The notes: generated by a model not told the origin, from the letters alone. A stretch of DNA of 64,000 nucleotides from Roseovarius sp. Pro17 (GCF_035599575.1 NZ_CP141179.1:310001-374000); one strand, 5' to 3'. Counted from the first letter of the stretch, positions 28,398 to 37,636 are shown. Made by a program: numbers and translations.

Positions 28398-29537
28398 ATG
28401 ACATCTGTCGACGGCAATACGGTGATTCACCGCAAGGCGCGTGCCTCGCGCGAGGAATATCAAGCGCGCGCCATGTCTCCGGCCAAGGCGCTGCGCCTTG
28501 CGTTGGCGCAGGCATCGGACACATTGTTCGATCTGGCGATGGTGGTCACGGCGGTCGAACAGGTCGAACTGTCGCAAACCGCGCTCAGGCTCGAATTCGC
28601 CGATGGAGGTCTTCTGGTGCTGCTGGACGGCCCTAAGGGCGCGCGCGGCGCAGTGCGCGTGGATGCTGCGCTGCTCGCAGCGCTGATTGAGGTGCAGACC
28701 ATGGGCCGGGTCACTGGACGCGGCTCGAACGGGCGGGCGGTGACGCGCACGGACGCGGCGATTGCAGCTCCGTTGATCGACGCGGCGCTGTCGGGCGCCG
28801 AGGCCATGCTGACCGAAGATGCGCAAGGCGTGGATGGCGGCGAGGTGCCTGCGCATTGGGCCTCGGGGTATCGATTCGGCGTGATGATGGAGGATGCGCG
28901 CGGTATGGCGCTGGCCCTTCATGCGCCGGCCTTTCATGTTTTTCGCATGATGGTTGAGGTTGGCGACGATGGGCATCCCGGCGCGGTGACGTTCCTGTTG
29001 CCGGTGCCGCTGGCCGCGCCGCCCCCCGCAGCGGGCGCCAAGGGCGGCGCGATGCAGCGCACGCTGGAGCGAAGCGCGATGGATGCTCCTGTAAGCCTCG
29101 AGGCAGTGCTGGCCCGCGTCATCCTGCCGCTCGACAAGGTGTGCAAGCTGAAGCCGGGCGGTTTGCTGCCGTTCGGAATGGATCAGCCGATGCAGGTGCG
29201 CCTCGAGGCCAGCCAAAAACATGTCGTCGCGTTGGCGCGCCTCGGCCAGATGAACGGAGCGCGGGCCGTGCGCCTAACGCCGTGTCGCCCCGAGGCGCAG
29301 GCTGACTCGGAACGTTCTGCGCCGCGTGGTGAGCGCGCGAACGTAGCGGTCTCTATCGACGAGGCGGCCGGCACGCCGGTGCTGGATACGCCCGGCGCAG
29401 ATGAATTATCGCGCGCTACGTCAACGCCACAGGATGGCGGTGCGCGCATGACTTCGGCAGGAAGCCAGCCGCAGACCGCCGCCCGGGATCAGGGTGCGAT
29501 GTCGGACAAGGAACTGCTGGATCACGATACGCAGTGA
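28398..29537 (+). CDS. FliM/FliN-family (SpoA domain) protein
   Basis: A protein of about 379 residues. The C-terminal third contains a SpoA/FliN-like domain (LDKVCKLKPGGLLPFG, then VRLEASQKHVVALARLGQMNG), as in flagellar switch proteins FliM and FliN. The N-terminal half is only weakly FliM-like and the C-terminal tail (about 310-379) is low-complexity and probably disordered. Several starts are possible (28383, 28398); I chose 28398 because MTSVDGNTVIHRKARA begins the plausible domain and has GGTGG upstream. No other flagellar gene is in the window, so this is an orphan. A role at the flagellar switch or in another SpoA assembly is inferred. Confidence 0.7.
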   Translation: MTSVDGNTVIHRKARASREEYQARAMSPAKALRLALAQASDTLFDLAMVVTAVEQVELSQTALRLEFADGGLLVLLDGPKGARGAVRVDAALLAALIEVQTMGRVTGRGSNGRAVTRTDAAIAAPLIDAALSGAEAMLTEDAQGVDGGEVPAHWASGYRFGVMMEDARGMALALHAPAFHVFRMMVEVGDDGHPGAVTFLLPVPLAAPPPAAGAKGGAMQRTLERSAMDAPVSLEAVLARVILPLDKVCKLKPGGLLPFGMDQPMQVRLEASQKHVVALARLGQMNGARAVRLTPCRPEAQADSERSAPRGERANVAVSIDEAAGTPVLDTPGADELSRATSTPQDGGARMTSAGSQPQTAARDQGAMSDKELLDHDTQ

Positions 29538-29659
29538 CTGCAAGGAAGCGAATAGAGGTCTGCGTAGGCCAAAAGGCCGCGACGCTACCTGCATGGTGCG
29601 CGTCACGATGCCCTTCACAGGGGCCTGCCGGGCGGAGCACCGGGCCCGGCCCGATTCCG

Positions 29660-29875
29660 TCAGCGCAGCAGGATGCCGATGACCACCATCATCAGTCCGA
29701 TCACGGACAGGAACAGCGCCCCGGTATTGATGGGCAGTACCTTTTGCAGGACCGCGCGCATCTCCGCCTCCTCCAACTGAGCGCGGCGCGCGCGCCAGAC
29801 GCGCAGCACGCACCATATCAGACCTGCCAGACCCACCAGCGAGACGGCCGCGCCACTCCAGATAAGAATTTCCAT
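29660..29875 (-). CDS. Small hypothetical protein with two membrane helices
   Basis: A 71-residue protein: helix at about 5-28, a charged middle (RVWRARRAQLEEAEMRAV), then helix at about 50-70, ending in LLR. Nothing in it matches a named family that I recognise. It is a plausible gene because the hydrophobic pattern is regular and the frame lies between two unrelated plus-strand genes, but its expression is unproven. It is convergent with the SpoA-domain gene. Confidence 0.6.
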   Translation of the reverse strand: MEILIWSGAAVSLVGLAGLIWCVLRVWRARRAQLEEAEMRAVLQKVLPINTGALFLSVIGLMMVVIGILLR

Positions 29876-30019
29876 GTTGCCTCGTCCTTGTCCGCCGCAG
29901 ATATCGACGCCTGCCGCTGCCGTCTACGCCAGCGCGGTGCCAAGCTCAAGCAGCCGGGGCTTGCGGGGCGTCATGACGCGCTGTAGTCACGGGCATCTTT
30001 CAGGATGCGGAGAAGACCC

Positions 30020-30280
30020 ATGGACGACCAGACAACCGATGCCACCTACCGCGTGACCGCCGACGAACTGCGCCAGTTCATCGAGCGCATCGAGCGGCTG
30101 GACGCCGAAAAGAAAGACCTCGCCGAGCAGCAGAAAGAGGTCATGGCCGAAGCCAAGGGGCGCGGCTACGATACGAAAGTGATGCGTAAGGTCATCGCGC
30201 TGCGCAAGCGTGACAAGGACGATATCGCCGAAGAAGAGGCGGTGCTGGAGATGTACAAAGAAGCGCTGGGCATGAGTTGA
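30020..30280 (+). CDS. DUF2312 / GapR-family DNA-binding protein
   Basis: An 86-residue alpha-helical protein. The sequence RVTADELRQFIERIERLD, the K-D-L-A-E-Q-Q-K-E-V helix, AKGRGYDTKVMRKVI and a basic-acidic end with EAVLEMYKEALG define the DUF2312 family. Its Caulobacter member GapR binds overtwisted, AT-rich DNA ahead of replication and transcription forks. An in-frame start five codons upstream (30005) is possible; MDDQTTDA is the usual kind of N-terminus. It stands alone between unrelated genes. Confidence 0.9.
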   Translation: MDDQTTDATYRVTADELRQFIERIERLDAEKKDLAEQQKEVMAEAKGRGYDTKVMRKVIALRKRDKDDIAEEEAVLEMYKEALGMS

Positions 30281-30366
30281 TCGCACGAGCGCATTGACGG
30301 TTTAAACTCTCTGGCCCCGGTCCGATGCTATCCGGCCCACGGCCGATCAGAAGAGGCGCAAGACGC

Positions 30367-31020
30367 GTGAGTACCCAAAAGACCTTTCTGCGCGGCATCG
30401 CCAGATCCGAGAACATTCGCGCGTGCCTTTTGTGGGCTTGCCTGCCTGCACTGGTATTCTACGCTGTATCGCTGACGATCATGAAGGGCGCAGGTTTTAC
30501 CACGACCGAAATCCTGCGCGACGTGATGCAGCAGACCAAGCAGTCCAGCTTTCTCGGGTTTCTTTCCAGCGTGGGGGTGTGGCTCTGGATCGCGGCGGCG
30601 ACGCTGTGTCTTTTCCGCTATCGGCTTCAGTCTAGCCGAGGGCCGAGCAGATATCGAAATTTGCTGATGCTCATGGCGGGATTCTCGCTATTCCTTGGGA
30701 TCGACGACTTCTTTTTGATCCATGACCGCTATCTGGCCGAGGGCGTCCTTTTGCCGATCTATGCGATTTTCGCCATCACGCTGCTTGTGCGATACCGGCG
30801 CATCATCGCCGAGATTGATGGCACCGCGTTCGTGATCGCAGGCGGTCTTTTGGCCATGTCCATCTTGGTGGACGCGGTGCAAGAGAACCTGTCGGTGCCG
30901 TATGAATATACACAGATTGCCGAAGAGGGCTTCAAATTCACGGGCGCTGCGGCGTGGGTCTATCTGTGTTTTCGCCTTGCCGCATACCGGTTGAGGCCGG
31001 GAATAACCGACGCGGTATAG
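30367..31020 (+). CDS. Hypothetical integral membrane protein
   Basis: A protein of about 217 residues with about six hydrophobic segments (for example LLWACLPALVFYAVSLTIM, GVWLWIAAATLCLF, and LLMLMAGFSLFLGIDDFF). The GTG at 30367 is preceded by AGAAGAGG at a suitable distance; an upstream ATG at 30325 gives a basic, unlikely N-terminus. No family is recognised. An acidic pair in LGIDDFFLIHDRY and the DAVQENL stretch are the only polar features inside the membrane region. It is followed by a bidirectional terminator shared with rplI. Confidence 0.7.
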   Translation: MSTQKTFLRGIARSENIRACLLWACLPALVFYAVSLTIMKGAGFTTTEILRDVMQQTKQSSFLGFLSSVGVWLWIAAATLCLFRYRLQSSRGPSRYRNLLMLMAGFSLFLGIDDFFLIHDRYLAEGVLLPIYAIFAITLLVRYRRIIAEIDGTAFVIAGGLLAMSILVDAVQENLSVPYEYTQIAEEGFKFTGAAAWVYLCFRLAAYRLRPGITDAV

Positions 31021-31057
31021 TCCTGCCCTGCGGGCCCTGCCGGGGGCGAACACAAAG

Positions 31058-31093
31058 GAAAGGCCGCGCAGAGTGATCCGCGCGGCCTTTTTC
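31058..31093. terminator. Bidirectional intrinsic terminator between the membrane protein and rplI
   Basis: A perfect 10-bp stem (AAGGCCGCGC at 31060-31069 with GCGCGGCCTT at 31080-31089) is followed by TTTTT on the plus strand. On the minus strand the stem is followed by TCCTTTG, so it can serve both convergent units. Confidence 0.88.
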
Positions 31094-31113
31094 ATTCAAT
31101 GATGTAGTGCCGC

Positions 31114-31743
31114 TCAGGCCTCGTCGGTCTCGTCTTCTTCGGGCAGAACGTCCTCAACCGCTTCGGCCAAGTCCTCGTCGTCTGACGCAGCCGCGCCGAT
31201 GTCGTCGAACAGTTCGGCAATCTCGAAATCGGCTGCCGCTTCTTCTTCGGCTGCCAGTTCCTGGATCGACTTGCCCGATGCCTGCAATTCGGCCTCTTCG
31301 GGCGAGCGGGCGACGTTCAGCGTGACCGTCGCGTCGACCTCGGGGTGCAACGACACGCTAATGTCGTGCAGGCCCAGTTCCTTGATCGGGCTGATCAGGC
31401 TGACCTGCTTGCGATCAAGCTCAAAGCCGTTTTCGGTCGCCGCATCGGCCGCATCACGCGTGGTGACCGAGCCATAGAGCGCGCCCGAATCGGCAGCCTG
31501 ACGAATCACGACGAACTGCTGACCGTTCAGCTTGTCAGCCATTGCCTCGGCCTCTTTGCGAGTCTCGAGGTTTTGCGCCTCGAGATGCGCTTTGCGCGTC
31601 TCGAAATCGGCGATGTTTTTCTGCGAAGCCGACAGCGCCTTGTGCTGGGGCAGCAGGTAGTTGCGTGCGAAACCAGCCTTGACGTCAACGACGTCGCCCA
31701 TTTGGCCTAGCTTGGCTACTCGCTCGAGAAGGATAACTTGCAT
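31114..31743 (-). CDS. rplI: 50S ribosomal protein L9, with long acidic tail
   Basis: Ribosomal protein of 209 residues, against about 149 in E. coli. The N-terminal domain is classic: [31 protein letters not shown]. The C-terminal domain ends near residue 150, and the rest is a highly acidic Glu/Asp/Ala tail (ends EEDETDEA). Such extended L9 proteins are common in Rhodobacteraceae. It is last of the rpsF-rpsR-rplI operon, 11 bases after rpsR. Confidence 0.96.
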   Translation of the reverse strand: MQVILLERVAKLGQMGDVVDVKAGFARNYLLPQHKALSASQKNIADFETRKAHLEAQNLETRKEAEAMADKLNGQQFVVIRQAADSGALYGSVTTRDAADAATENGFELDRKQVSLISPIKELGLHDISVSLHPEVDATVTLNVARSPEEAELQASGKSIQELAAEEEAAADFEIAELFDDIGAAASDDEDLAEAVEDVLPEEDETDEA

Positions 31744-31754
31744 GTCTATTCTCC

Positions 31755-31982
31755 TTACTTGACGGCGTAGGGCAGCAGGGCGAGGAAGCGGGCGCGCTTG
31801 ATGGCACGGGCCAGCTCGCGTTGCTTCTTGGCCGAGACGGCGGTGATGCGTGATGGCACGATTTTGCCACGCTCAGAGACGTAGCGCTGCAGCAGGCGCG
31901 TGTCCTTGTAGTCGATCGCAGGTGCGTTATCGCCCGAGAAGGGGCAGACCTTGCGGCGACGGAAAAATGGTTTTGTAGCCAT
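31755..31982 (-). CDS. rpsR: 30S ribosomal protein S18
   Basis: A 75-residue ribosomal protein with [22 protein letters not shown] at the start (key C-P-F-S and D-Y-K-D) and [21 protein letters not shown] at the end. It binds S6 in the platform of the 30S subunit. It lies between rpsF and rplI on the minus strand. Confidence 0.97.
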   Translation of the reverse strand: MATKPFFRRRKVCPFSGDNAPAIDYKDTRLLQRYVSERGKIVPSRITAVSAKKQRELARAIKRARFLALLPYAVK

Positions 31983-32010
31983 GGTTTATGTCCTTTTCTT
32001 CAGGCGTTGA

Positions 32011-32364
32011 TCAACGGCGCTCGCGGCGTTCGGCACGCTCGTCGCGCTTTTGCATCTGAGCTGACGGCAGTTCTTTGTGCTCGTCGACCTTGATGGTCAG
32101 CGTGCGCATGACGTCGTCGTGCAGGCGCATCAGGCGTTCCATTTCCTGAACGGCCTCGGACGGTGCGTCCGACCGCAGGAAGGCGTAGTGGCCTTTGCGG
32201 TTCTTGTTGATCTTGTAGGCCATCGTCTTGACGCCCCAATACTCGTGATCGACGAGTTTACCGCCATTGTCGGACAATACAGTACCGAAATGTTCGATGA
32301 GGCTTTCGGCCTGGGCGCTGGACAGGTCCTGGCGCGAGATAAAGACATGCTCGTAAAGGGGCAT
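32011..32364 (-). CDS. rpsF: 30S ribosomal protein S6
   Basis: A 117-residue ribosomal protein. The start MPLYEHVFISRQDLS is the family N-terminus; an open frame continues about 55 codons upstream without homology. GVKTMAYKINKNRKGHYAF and the middle MERLMRLHDDVMRTL are typical. The C-terminus is basic-acidic (RDERAERRERR). It is first of the operon; S6 and S18 form a complex that in many bacteria also binds the operon leader. Confidence 0.96.
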   Translation of the reverse strand: MPLYEHVFISRQDLSSAQAESLIEHFGTVLSDNGGKLVDHEYWGVKTMAYKINKNRKGHYAFLRSDAPSEAVQEMERLMRLHDDVMRTLTIKVDEHKELPSAQMQKRDERAERRERR

Positions 32365-32622
32365 GTTGGATCCACTTCTATCAAGGCGCATTTCATAGGC
32401 GGGGCATTGTCGCTTCGCGGCCCCACCACGAGAGACTGCGCGGTTTTCCAAAGATGCGAAACGAGCGCGACCCATAGACCCATCCCCGCGTCGGCGCAAG
32501 GGTCGAGGCCGGCACGGCCACGGTGCCATGACAAGGCCGCGAATTCAGCGCGCGACTGCCCCAATTGGGTCTAATTCCTCTGCGATCTATTAACCATACT
32601 GCAACCGTGAGGGGATTCTTCG

Positions 32623-33129
32623 ATGACCGCACTACCCGATACATTCATGCCCGAGGGCCCGCTGCGCTACCAGCGCAAGGCACCTTTGCAGCACGTCGAA
32701 ATCTCCGAGACGGGGGCGTTGCGCCACACGTTCCTGCGATGCTGCGGTTACGCGTCGCTGATGGCAGCCGCAGGCATGTGGCTGGTGCCCGTAGCCGACG
32801 GTGACACACTGATGCAGCTTTGCAAGCTGGCGTTGTCCGCGACTTTGGCGATAGGCGGAGTGGTGGTGTTGAGTGGGCTGCGCAGTAACGATGGCCCCGA
32901 GGTGCATATCGACACGCAGACGCGCCTGCTGACGATCGTTGAAAAGGACGCGCACGGTCACGTCCGCTCCGCGGTCAGTCATCGTATCGACGCGCTGGGC
33001 GAGATCATTCTGCGCGACGGCCTGCTGACCGCGCGCTGTGACGCTGGCCAGCCGTTGATTGCGCTGCCGGTTCGCGATCCGGCGGTCGAGGCGGCCCTGA
33101 TTGCGATGCTGGCGGGCAAGGCGGCCTGA
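32623..33129 (+). CDS. Hypothetical membrane protein
   Basis: A 168-residue protein with two membrane helices (about 36-57 and 65-85) followed by a soluble domain rich in beta strands (EVHIDTQTRLLTIVEKD, GEIILRDGLLTARCD). The start has GAGGGG upstream at a good distance. The layout (double helix then cytoplasmic beta domain) resembles small bacterial PH-like membrane proteins, but I do not recognise a family. It lies between rpsF (divergent) and the YceI gene. Confidence 0.65.
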   Translation: MTALPDTFMPEGPLRYQRKAPLQHVEISETGALRHTFLRCCGYASLMAAAGMWLVPVADGDTLMQLCKLALSATLAIGGVVVLSGLRSNDGPEVHIDTQTRLLTIVEKDAHGHVRSAVSHRIDALGEIILRDGLLTARCDAGQPLIALPVRDPAVEAALIAMLAGKAA

Positions 33130-33301
33130 GCGCCGCCAAAGATATAGAGCGCGTCGGAAACCATCTGCTATAAGGGACCCCCTGCAATGCGTTAGGCGGC
33201 ACAGTGCCTATGCACACGAGTTGTTTATGTCTGGGCGATTGCCTTGTCGCTGCTTTGCGATAGGTTGGCCGCCAATGAACGTAACAGACAGGAGACCGCT
33301 C

Positions 33302-33874
33302 ATGAAGACCACTCTTATCGCAGCCGCAGTCGCGTTTGCCGCCACCGGCGTCAACGCTGCACCCGAGGCGTACACGCTGGATCCCAGCCATAGCCAGACG
33401 ATGTTCACCTATGAGCATCTGGGCTATTCGACCACTTACAACGTGTTTACCGGCTGGGAAGGCGAGATCATGTTCGACGCCGAAGATCCCGCTGCGTCAT
33501 CGGTAAACGTGTCGGTTCCGGTCATGTCGCTTTATACAGGCTGGGAAGAGCGGTTCGAGCACTTCATGGGTGAGGAGTTCTTTGGCGCCAAGGAAGGCGA
33601 CTTGATTACCTTTACATCGACCTCCATCGAGGTGACGGGCGACGATGAGGCGATCATCACCGGCGATCTGACCATCAATGGCACGACCAAGTCGGTCCAG
33701 CTAGAGGCCGAGCTGAACCAGAAGGGCATGCACCCGATGGCAGGCAAGGAATGGCTGGGCTTTGACGCCGAAACCAAGATCAAGCGGTCCGATTTTGGTC
33801 TGGACAAGTTCGTGCCGAATATCGGCGACGAGTTGGATGTCGAGATTTCGATCGAGGCCGGCAAGGCCGAGTAA
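33302..33874 (+). CDS. YceI family periplasmic lipocalin-like protein
   Basis: A 190-residue secreted protein. A Sec signal peptide (MKTTLIAAAVAFAATGVNAA) precedes the YceI fold: YTLDPSHSQTMFTYEHLGYST, FTSTSIEVTGDDEAIITGDLTINGTTKSV (key G-D-L-T-I-N-G), and KIKRSDFGLDKFVPNIGDELDVEI. YceI proteins bind polyisoprenoid or similar lipids in the periplasm. The ATG at 33302 has AGGAGA upstream. The neighbouring minus-strand gene carries another YceI domain fused to a cytochrome b561, suggesting a shared redox-lipid function. Confidence 0.93.
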   Translation: MKTTLIAAAVAFAATGVNAAPEAYTLDPSHSQTMFTYEHLGYSTTYNVFTGWEGEIMFDAEDPAASSVNVSVPVMSLYTGWEERFEHFMGEEFFGAKEGDLITFTSTSIEVTGDDEAIITGDLTINGTTKSVQLEAELNQKGMHPMAGKEWLGFDAETKIKRSDFGLDKFVPNIGDELDVEISIEAGKAE

Positions 33875-33900
33875 TCCTGCCTTTTTGGCTGACCTGATTT

Positions 33901-33933
33901 GCCCGCGTCCCTTATCAGGGGCGCGGGCTTTTT
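33901..33933. terminator. Terminator between yceI and the b561-YceI fusion gene
   Basis: The arms GCCCGCG-T-CCC (33901-33911) and GGGGCGCGGGC (33918-33928) form a strong hairpin followed by TTTTT on the plus strand. It lies between convergent genes, seven bases from the end of the fusion gene. Confidence 0.85.
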
Positions 33934-33939
33934 CACGAC

Positions 33940-35178
33940 CTATTCAACGCTCGCCTCGGGTGCGCGGGTGGCGGTCAGGGTCCAGTCGATGCGCACGGCA
34001 AAGGCCAGCGAGCTTTCGTCCTGCGTGCCGGTGCCTATGCCGAAGTCGAGACGGTCCACGGTCAGGCTGCCGGCGGCGTCGGCTGTGTCGCCGTCGATGG
34101 TCAGGTCCACTGGCATGCTGACCGGCACCGATTGGTCGCGGATGCGCAACGTGCCGTTCGCGAGCAGACCATCGCCGGCGTCGATCAGATCGGCCTGGAG
34201 CGTCGCGGTCGGCCATTCTTGGGCGGCGAAATAGGCAGGACCCATCGCCTGATCGGTCACGCTGCCCAGGCTCAGCGACGGTATCGAGACGGTGACCGTG
34301 ACCGCGCCATGTTTGCCCTCGGCATCTGGCGTCTCTCCGTAGGTGATGTCGGCGGTCCAGTCGGCAAAGCTGCCCGTGACCTCGGAGTTGTTCTGCAAAA
34401 TGGCGATGTTCAGCGCACCGTCCTCGACCCGCCAATCGCTGCTTACCTCGGCCAGCGCCTCGGCCTGCGCACCTTCGCGCGGAGAGAGCCAGCCCAGCGA
34501 TGCGCCCAGACCGATGGCCGCGCCCCAGATCGCCAGCGCGGCGAGGATCGGCAACGCATGGCCGGGCTGGTTCGCCGTCGGCAGGGCGGTCTGTCTGCCG
34601 GGCAGCATCCGGCGCAATGTGGCATCGCGGTCAATGACGTGATGTTTCATCGCGCCCGCGACATGAAGGGCGATGGCGACCGCCAGCACCCATTGCAGAA
34701 TGAAATGCAGCGCGCTGCTGATCTCGGCCAAGGCCGCATCCTCGGATACAAATGGCAGACCTTGACCGAATGGCCACCAGATAGGCGCGTATCCCGTTGT
34801 TGCCGCGTGATACACCCAGCCGCTGAGCGGGACCGCCACGAGCGATCCGTAGAGCAGCCAATGCACCGTTTCGGCCAAGCGCGATTCCAGCCACTTGTCG
34901 CCGTTCAGCAGCCCCGGCTTTGGCTGCGAGATGGCCCACAGGATGCGCAAGACAGCCAGCGCAAAGATCGTGACGCCCATCGTCTTGTGGATGGAGAACA
35001 GCAGCTTGGTCAATGTGATGGTCGCGTCCGTCGTGGCGATGTCGGGGGCTTCGATCCATCCGGCGAGGGTTCTGGCGATCCATCCCAGCGCGAACATGGT
35101 GAGGACCATCAACGCGATGGTCCAGTGAAAAACCTTGGTGATCGTGCCATAGCTGATCGCAGTGTTGCCGAGGGGCAT
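33940..35178 (-). CDS. Cytochrome b561 fused to a YceI domain
   Basis: A 412-residue inner-membrane protein. Residues about 1-200 form a cytochrome b561-type domain with four helices and candidate haem histidines in FHWTIALMV, SIHKTMG, VHWLLYG and LHVAGAMKHHV. A fifth hydrophobic segment (about 215-235) leads to a periplasmic YceI-like domain (about 245-412: WRVEDGALNIAILQNNSEVTGSF, GPAYFAAQEWPTATLQA). The start at 35178 (MPLGNTAISYG) is the domain start; the longer frame is spurious. The architecture joins electron transfer with a lipid-binding fold. Its divergent neighbour fabD and convergent neighbour yceI are unrelated in sequence, except that yceI shares the domain. Confidence 0.88.
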   Translation of the reverse strand: MPLGNTAISYGTITKVFHWTIALMVLTMFALGWIARTLAGWIEAPDIATTDATITLTKLLFSIHKTMGVTIFALAVLRILWAISQPKPGLLNGDKWLESRLAETVHWLLYGSLVAVPLSGWVYHAATTGYAPIWWPFGQGLPFVSEDAALAEISSALHFILQWVLAVAIALHVAGAMKHHVIDRDATLRRMLPGRQTALPTANQPGHALPILAALAIWGAAIGLGASLGWLSPREGAQAEALAEVSSDWRVEDGALNIAILQNNSEVTGSFADWTADITYGETPDAEGKHGAVTVTVSIPSLSLGSVTDQAMGPAYFAAQEWPTATLQADLIDAGDGLLANGTLRIRDQSVPVSMPVDLTIDGDTADAAGSLTVDRLDFGIGTGTQDESSLAFAVRIDWTLTATRAPEASVE

Positions 35179-35327
35179 AGGGTCGTCCTTTTGCGGTTGG
35201 CGAATGGCAAGACTAGCGCATCGCGCCGGGTGGGCAATCCCTTGGCTGCGCACAATGGGCCTGCGCCATTGCCTCGCCCGGCTCTGCGCGTTATCCGAGA
35301 GGGCAATGGGACGAGGGGAGAGCCAGC

Positions 35328-36272
35328 ATGAGCCGAGCATTCATTTTTCCGGGACAGGGCGCGCAGACGATAGGCATGGGCCAAGCGCTGGCCGAGGCCT
35401 ATCCAGCCGCGCGCGATGTATTCGATGAGGTCGACGATGCGCTGGGCGAAAAGCTGTCTGCGCTGATTTGGAACGGCGAGCAGGAGCAACTGACCCTGAC
35501 GCAGAACGCGCAACCCGCGCTGATGGCGACGTCGCTGGCGGCTCTGCGCGCGCTTGAGGCCGAGGGTGTGACGCTGGATGCCGCGTCCTTTGTTGCCGGT
35601 CATTCGCTGGGCGAATATTCTGCGCTGGCCGCCGCCGGCGCCCTCAGCATTGCCGATACTGCCCGCCTTTTGCGCACGCGTGGGCAGGCCATGCAGCAGG
35701 CCGTTCCGGTGGGCGTGGGCGCAATGGCGGCGATCCTTGGGCTCGATTTTGCGGCGGTCACGGCGGTTGCGAATGACGCGGCGCAGGGCGAAGTGTGTCA
35801 GGCTGCAAACGACAACGATCCCGGTCAGGTCGTCGTTTCGGGCCACAAGGCCGCGGTCGAGCGTGCCGTCGATCTGGCCAAAGAGCGTGGCGCAAAGCGC
35901 GCGATGCTGCTGCCCGTCAGCGCGCCGTTTCATTGCGCCCTGATGCAGCCCGCCGCCGAAGTGATGCGCGCCGCACTGGAAGAGGTGCCGATGGATACGC
36001 CCGCTGTGCCACTGATCGCCAATGTGCGCGCCGAGGCTGTCACTGACCCCAATGAGATCCGTGCGCTGCTGGTGGAGCAGGTGACAGGGTCCGTCCGCTG
36101 GCGCGAAAGCGTCGGCTATATGGCCGCGCAGGGCGTTACCGAGACGTGGGAAATCGGCGCAGGCAAGGCGCTGTCGGGCATGGTGCGCCGAATTGCGCGT
36201 GACGTCGCGGTGCGCAACGTTGGCACCCCCGAGGATGTCGTCGCTGCGGTCGAGGCATTCAAGAACGGCTGA
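35328..36272 (+). CDS. fabD: Malonyl-CoA:ACP malonyltransferase
   Basis: A 314-residue cytoplasmic enzyme that loads malonyl groups onto ACP. The N-terminal FPGQGAQTIGMG and the nucleophile Ser in VAGHSLGEYSALAAAG are clear, as is the catalytic His in VSAPFHCALMQPA. The ATG follows GAGGGGAGAG. It starts the fatty acid gene cluster fabD-fabG-acpP-fabF. Confidence 0.98.
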   Translation: MSRAFIFPGQGAQTIGMGQALAEAYPAARDVFDEVDDALGEKLSALIWNGEQEQLTLTQNAQPALMATSLAALRALEAEGVTLDAASFVAGHSLGEYSALAAAGALSIADTARLLRTRGQAMQQAVPVGVGAMAAILGLDFAAVTAVANDAAQGEVCQAANDNDPGQVVVSGHKAAVERAVDLAKERGAKRAMLLPVSAPFHCALMQPAAEVMRAALEEVPMDTPAVPLIANVRAEAVTDPNEIRALLVEQVTGSVRWRESVGYMAAQGVTETWEIGAGKALSGMVRRIARDVAVRNVGTPEDVVAAVEAFKNG

Positions 36273-36335
36273 CGCCGAGCCGAGATTTTCCGCGATAACC
36301 CCGCGCGACCCACGAGACAGGAAAAGGAATTCGAA

Positions 36336-37073
36336 ATGTTTGATTTGACGGGCAAGACGGCGCTGGTGACTGGCGCTTCGGGCGGTATCGGCGGCGCAAT
36401 CGCGCGCGCCTTGCACCGTGCGGGCGCGACCGTGGGCCTGAGCGGCACCCGAACCGAGCCGCTGGAGGCGCTGGCTAAGGAGCTGGGCGAACGCGCGCAT
36501 GTGTTGCCCTGCAACCTCAGCGACAAGGACGCCGTCGAGGCGCTGCCGAAGCAGGCGATTGAGGCGATGGGCAGCCTTGATATCCTTGTGAATAACGCCG
36601 GGATCACGCGCGATCAGATATTCATGCGTATGTCGGATGAGGACTGGCAGAGCGTGCTGGACGTCAACCTGACCAGCACAATGCGCCTTTGCCGCGCCGT
36701 GATGCGCCCGATGATGAAAGCCCGCTGGGGCCGCATCGTCAATATCAGCTCGATCGTCGGGTCCACCGGCAATCCGGGACAGGCGAACTATGCGGCGTCC
36801 AAGGCGGGCGTGATCGGCCTGACGAAATCCATCGCCTACGAGGTCGCCAGCCGCGGCATCACCGCCAACGCCGTCGCGCCCGGTTTCATCGCTACGGCCA
36901 TGACGGACAAGCTGACGGACGACCAAAAGGCCAAGATCACCGGCCAGATCCCCGCCGCGCGCATGGGCGATGCGGACGAAATCGCGGCGGCTGTGCTTTA
37001 CCTTGCCAGCAACGAGGCGGGCTATGTCACAGGCGCGACGCTACATGTGAATGGCGGTATGGCAATGCTCTGA
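36336..37073 (+). CDS. fabG: 3-oxoacyl-ACP reductase FabG
   Basis: A 245-residue NADPH-dependent SDR that reduces 3-oxoacyl-ACP. Visible are TGASGGIGGAIARAL, NNAGITRDQ, the catalytic Ser in NISSIVG, and Tyr-x3-Lys in NYAASKAGV. GFIATAMTDKL is the typical FabG substrate loop. It lies 63 bases after fabD. Confidence 0.97.
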   Translation: MFDLTGKTALVTGASGGIGGAIARALHRAGATVGLSGTRTEPLEALAKELGERAHVLPCNLSDKDAVEALPKQAIEAMGSLDILVNNAGITRDQIFMRMSDEDWQSVLDVNLTSTMRLCRAVMRPMMKARWGRIVNISSIVGSTGNPGQANYAASKAGVIGLTKSIAYEVASRGITANAVAPGFIATAMTDKLTDDQKAKITGQIPAARMGDADEIAAAVLYLASNEAGYVTGATLHVNGGMAML

Positions 37074-37347
37074 CGGGGCATGCGATTCGGCGCAGAGATG
37101 CGCGATTTGCCCTTGCCACCCAGCGATTTGCCGCTCAGGCTCGCGACCGGGAAAACGTTTGCAGGCGCCGCGCCATATGCTATAGGCGGCGCAGATTTGC
37201 CGGAGGGGCGCTTGGCGTGGCCCGGTCCGGCCTGCCCTCACGGGCATTGACTTAACGCCCCGAAGGGGCTCCATTCAGGCCGCCACCCGTCCGCCGGGCG
37301 GAGGCACAATCGGGCACAGGCGCCCATCGAGAAATGAGGATTATGAC

Positions 37348-37581
37348 ATGAGCGATATCGCAGACCGCGTGAAGAAGATCGTTGTAGAGCATCTGGGCGT
37401 CGAAGAGGACAAGGTTGTCGAAAACGCCTCGTTTATCGACGATCTGGGCGCAGACAGCCTGGACACGGTCGAGCTGGTCATGGCCTTCGAAGAAGAATTT
37501 GGCATCGAGATCCCCGACGACGCCGCCGAGAATATCCAGACTTTCGGCGATGCGGTAAAGTTCATCAAGGAAGCGTCCTGA
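37348..37581 (+). CDS. acpP: Acyl carrier protein
   Basis: A 77-residue acidic carrier. The phosphopantetheine attachment Ser lies in the motif [12 protein letters not shown]. The 274-base gap upstream of acpP holds no gene; it contains a CGCCCC-GAA-GGGGCT hairpin and presumably a separate promoter for this highly expressed protein. A terminator follows the stop. Confidence 0.98.
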   Translation: MSDIADRVKKIVVEHLGVEEDKVVENASFIDDLGADSLDTVELVMAFEEEFGIEIPDDAAENIQTFGDAVKFIKEAS

Positions 37582-37636
37582 GCCATTGACGGCGCCTCGA
37601 TTGGGTGCCGTTGATTACACAGACGGATCGACATGC

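Noticed and set aside
35109..36926. 605-codon open frame on the minus strand across fabD and fabG
   Set aside because: Antisense to two essential genes with intact motifs; no recognisable domain and no ribosome site.
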